From positions 1,550,001 to 1,614,000 of the forward strand of contig JAUCEF010000006.1 in the NCBI GenBank assembly GCA_033558025.1: 64,000 nt of DNA. The letters are read 5' to 3'. Each line of letters opens with the position of its first letter. Position 1 is the stretch's first letter. This DNA comes from Phytophthora sp. 'mugwort'. Its lineage: Eukaryota; Oomycota; Peronosporomycetes; Peronosporales; Peronosporaceae. Shown here one piece after another: positions 62,498 to 64,000 of this stretch. Made by a program: the position numbers and the translations under genes. A model generated the notes under the pieces. It was not told the DNA's origin and searched no databases. It saw only the letters and a program-made list of their open reading frames with translations.

Positions 62498-63165
62498 TTA
62501 AATGCATTCAAAGGCGCATGGTAAGATACCTGTAGCGGAGGCCTTGCAGTACCCATTGTTAAATGGTCCTAATGGATCAACCCCGCGCAATATTTCTAGT
62601 GTCATAAGGACGTACATCCCGCAGTTATAGCTATCGGTCTGTATACCTTGCGTAGATTCGTGCGTGCGCACGCGATAACCCTCCATCTTAGCGAGGAAGA
62701 AAATGCAGCAAACGTTGCACCACGGCTTGGACACTTGCCGTATGACTTGAGCGCATCATTACATGTAGTACCTAGTTGTCGTCCGGGTTCACAATAATCG
62801 CAGTCCAGTGATTACCGTTACAATTAATCGGAACCAAGATGCGTTCATTGAAGACACCAGCCACCCCAGCAAACAGAATGTTGGTTAGCCCCTCTTAGTC
62901 TATCCTGAAACCATCATGGATGGTGACATACACCGTCGCTGGATCAATCACTACCACTGCAGTGTTACCCCCGAACAACTTATGCAAAATAGTACGCATG
63001 GTTGAGTCTTCGAGTGGTCCACGAGCCGCCAAGTCAAGCACATTTACCTATATATCATCATACCAAAAGCGTATGCTATACGTCACATGGGGGGGGTTCC
63101 ATCTTGCAGTACGTAAATCCTCGGATTTAAGCGGGAGCGCTTTCAACTTGGATGGCAGACTGTGA
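62498..63165 (-). pseudogene. Ulp1/C48 cysteine protease fragment
   Basis: Minus strand. 63165-62960 reads LPSKLKALPLKSEDLRTARW then, after a stop near 63050, VNVLDLAARGPLEDS. 62860-62780 has FNERILVPINCNGNHWTAII with the catalytic His-Trp. 62734-62498 has STQGIQTDSYNCGMYVLMTL with the oxyanion Gln, Asp and nucleophile Cys. This is the complete ordered catalytic core of a C48 (Ulp1/SENP-like) peptidase. It is related in kind to the domain at 16.7-17.3 kb but not obviously the same copy. In oomycetes such domains are carried by MULEs and other transposons. Frame changes near 62760 and 63050 inactivate it. Confidence 0.6.
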
Positions 63166-63817
63166 TCCATTTGAGTGTGGAAGGGGTGTGTCGTGTAGAT
63201 ACGTTAAATCAATCATGGAGATCCAGCGCAGCGTTCCTTAATGTATTTCATAGCACGATGCCATTTCTTAACAAGTATCAGTGTCCCCGTGGTAAAGATG
63301 CTCACACCCACCATTTCAACAGATTTCCTGCTCGGACAGCCCCGGTCGTGATCGCTGAAACGCAGTCACCTTGGCGTTGCAAATTTGGTTAGAACTCCTC
63401 AACTCGTACGTCTCCTCCTCCTCTTCGCCCTGATCACAGGAGCGCTAGGTTGGCAGCGCTTCTGTCCGCTGCGGGGTTGGCGATCCATTTCCCCCCTTTC
63501 CTGTTGTGGTGCGGACCACGAATGAGTGGTTTTGAACGATGATATACATGTATACCGTCCGCTGTACGGATGCAATCTTTTTTTAAGTGACAATAGTGTG
63601 TGTGTGTGGGGGGGTAGGTTTCAAATCGTCGACGCAAAGGGTGATGGGCCAGCCGGTTACAGCAACCACTCTTTAAAACAAATCGCGATGCCTCATGTAC
63701 GACATAATTAATTATTAATACCAGACCTATAAGAGCACTGCACCTAACTTTCGAACGAACACCCAGTTCTGCAATTCGCCTGCATGACATTGCAGCACTA
63801 GAGGGAAATAAATCACA

Positions 63818-63847
63818 AAGGTATAGCCCATAATGGGCTATACCCTT
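63818..63847. repeat. Palindrome ggtatagcccat / atgggctatacc
   Basis: Two 12-bp arms facing each other with almost no loop, immediately before the GC-rich hairpin and repeat at 63861-63980. It could be the tip of a transposon end or a recombination scar. Confidence 0.7.
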
Positions 63848-63879
63848 ATGACTACTAGCCATGCGCCACCGCTACGCGG

Positions 63880-63985
63880 CGGTTTTGAAGTTTAGCTGGT
63901 GCCCGTTTCGCTCGATCCACATCTCACTCCGCTACTAAGAAAAGCTACTTACGCTTTGCTTCGGTAGCGAGCGCGTGTGCTCTGC
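63880..63985. repeat. GC-skewed interspersed repeat (copy 2)
   Basis: Same orientation as the copy at 2940-3010. Shared blocks are cccgtttcgctcg, ctac-taagaaaagctac (ctg-agaaagctac in copy 1) and ttcggtagcgag (ttcgctcaggtagtg in copy 1). Identity is roughly 70 percent by eye over about 75 bp. It runs to the end of the window and probably beyond. Confidence 0.5.
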
Positions 63986-64000
63986 TCGCAGGGATCGCAC

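Larger units (their letters stand above)
63166..64000. other. Right-end repeat region
   Basis: No believable gene. Contains a (tg)n and g-run at 63596-63617, a near-perfect palindrome at 63818-63847, a small hairpin (ccaccgctacgcggcgg) at 63866 and the second copy of the 2.9-kb repeat from 63880. Confidence 0.45.

Overview
The window looks like nuclear DNA of an oomycete, most likely a Phytophthora-type member of the Peronosporales. The grounds are small introns with GTRNGT donors, compact genes, TCATTCC-like initiator sequences, Mutator-like transposases carrying FLYWCH/SWIM/Ulp1 modules, and a tyrosine-recombinase retroelement. It splits into a gene-rich core (about 27.9-57.8 kb) flanked by two gene-poor, transposon- and virus-filled arms. 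I recognised no tRNA, rRNA or CRISPR array. Species assignment is inference.

Left arm, 1-12.5 kb: a decayed double-stranded DNA virus-like element of the Polinton/Maverick/polinton-like-virus kind. Readable parts are a penton-type minor capsid protein and an FtsK/HerA packaging ATPase (both minus), a fibre-like protein ending in a peptidase-S74 intramolecular chaperone (plus), a run of small closely spaced genes (7.5-8.7 kb, minus), a fold-back repeat (8.8-9.0 kb) and what looks like the N-terminal part of a protein-primed DNA polymerase (11.1-11.5 kb, minus). Most parts carry stops or frameshifts. A MULE transposase fragment (0.9-2.7 kb) and a 2.9-3.4 kb repeat separate a further possible viral fragment at 0.56 kb. 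Short GC-rich hairpins with TTCG-like loops are scattered through the element.

13.2-17.3 kb: a degenerate Mutator-like element with an FLYWCH/MULE transposase, a damaged SWIM finger and a C-terminal Ulp1/C48 cysteine protease. 18.8-26.2 kb: a minus-strand tyrosine-recombinase retrotransposon (Ngaro/DIRS order) with gag-like RS-rich region, reverse transcriptase/RNase H, tyrosine recombinase, and split direct repeats in the order A1-ORFs-B1-A2-B2. Just beyond it is a truncated, intron-containing host-like gene remnant (26.7-27.2 kb).

Core: LETM1-like mitochondrial protein (minus) and a PHP-domain phosphoesterase (plus) share a 158-bp divergent promoter. A kelch-BTB protein (minus) and histone H2A.Z (plus) share a second divergent promoter with CCAAT boxes. 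Then come a 14.1-kb intronless cytoplasmic dynein-1 heavy chain, an unrecognised 1093-aa protein (minus), and a second kelch-BTB gene (plus). The two kelch-BTB genes are inverted paralogues that keep the same 11-exon structure and the same phases.

Right arm, 57.8-64 kb: another MULE transposase fossil (58.4-60.3 kb), a SET-domain fragment (60.7-61.1 kb, minus), a Ulp1 protease fragment (62.5-63.2 kb, minus), a palindrome and a second copy of the 2.9-kb repeat. The core encodes housekeeping functions (mitochondrial ion balance, nucleotide/phosphoester hydrolysis, chromatin, retrograde transport, ubiquitin-ligase adaptors). The arms are parasitic sequence.
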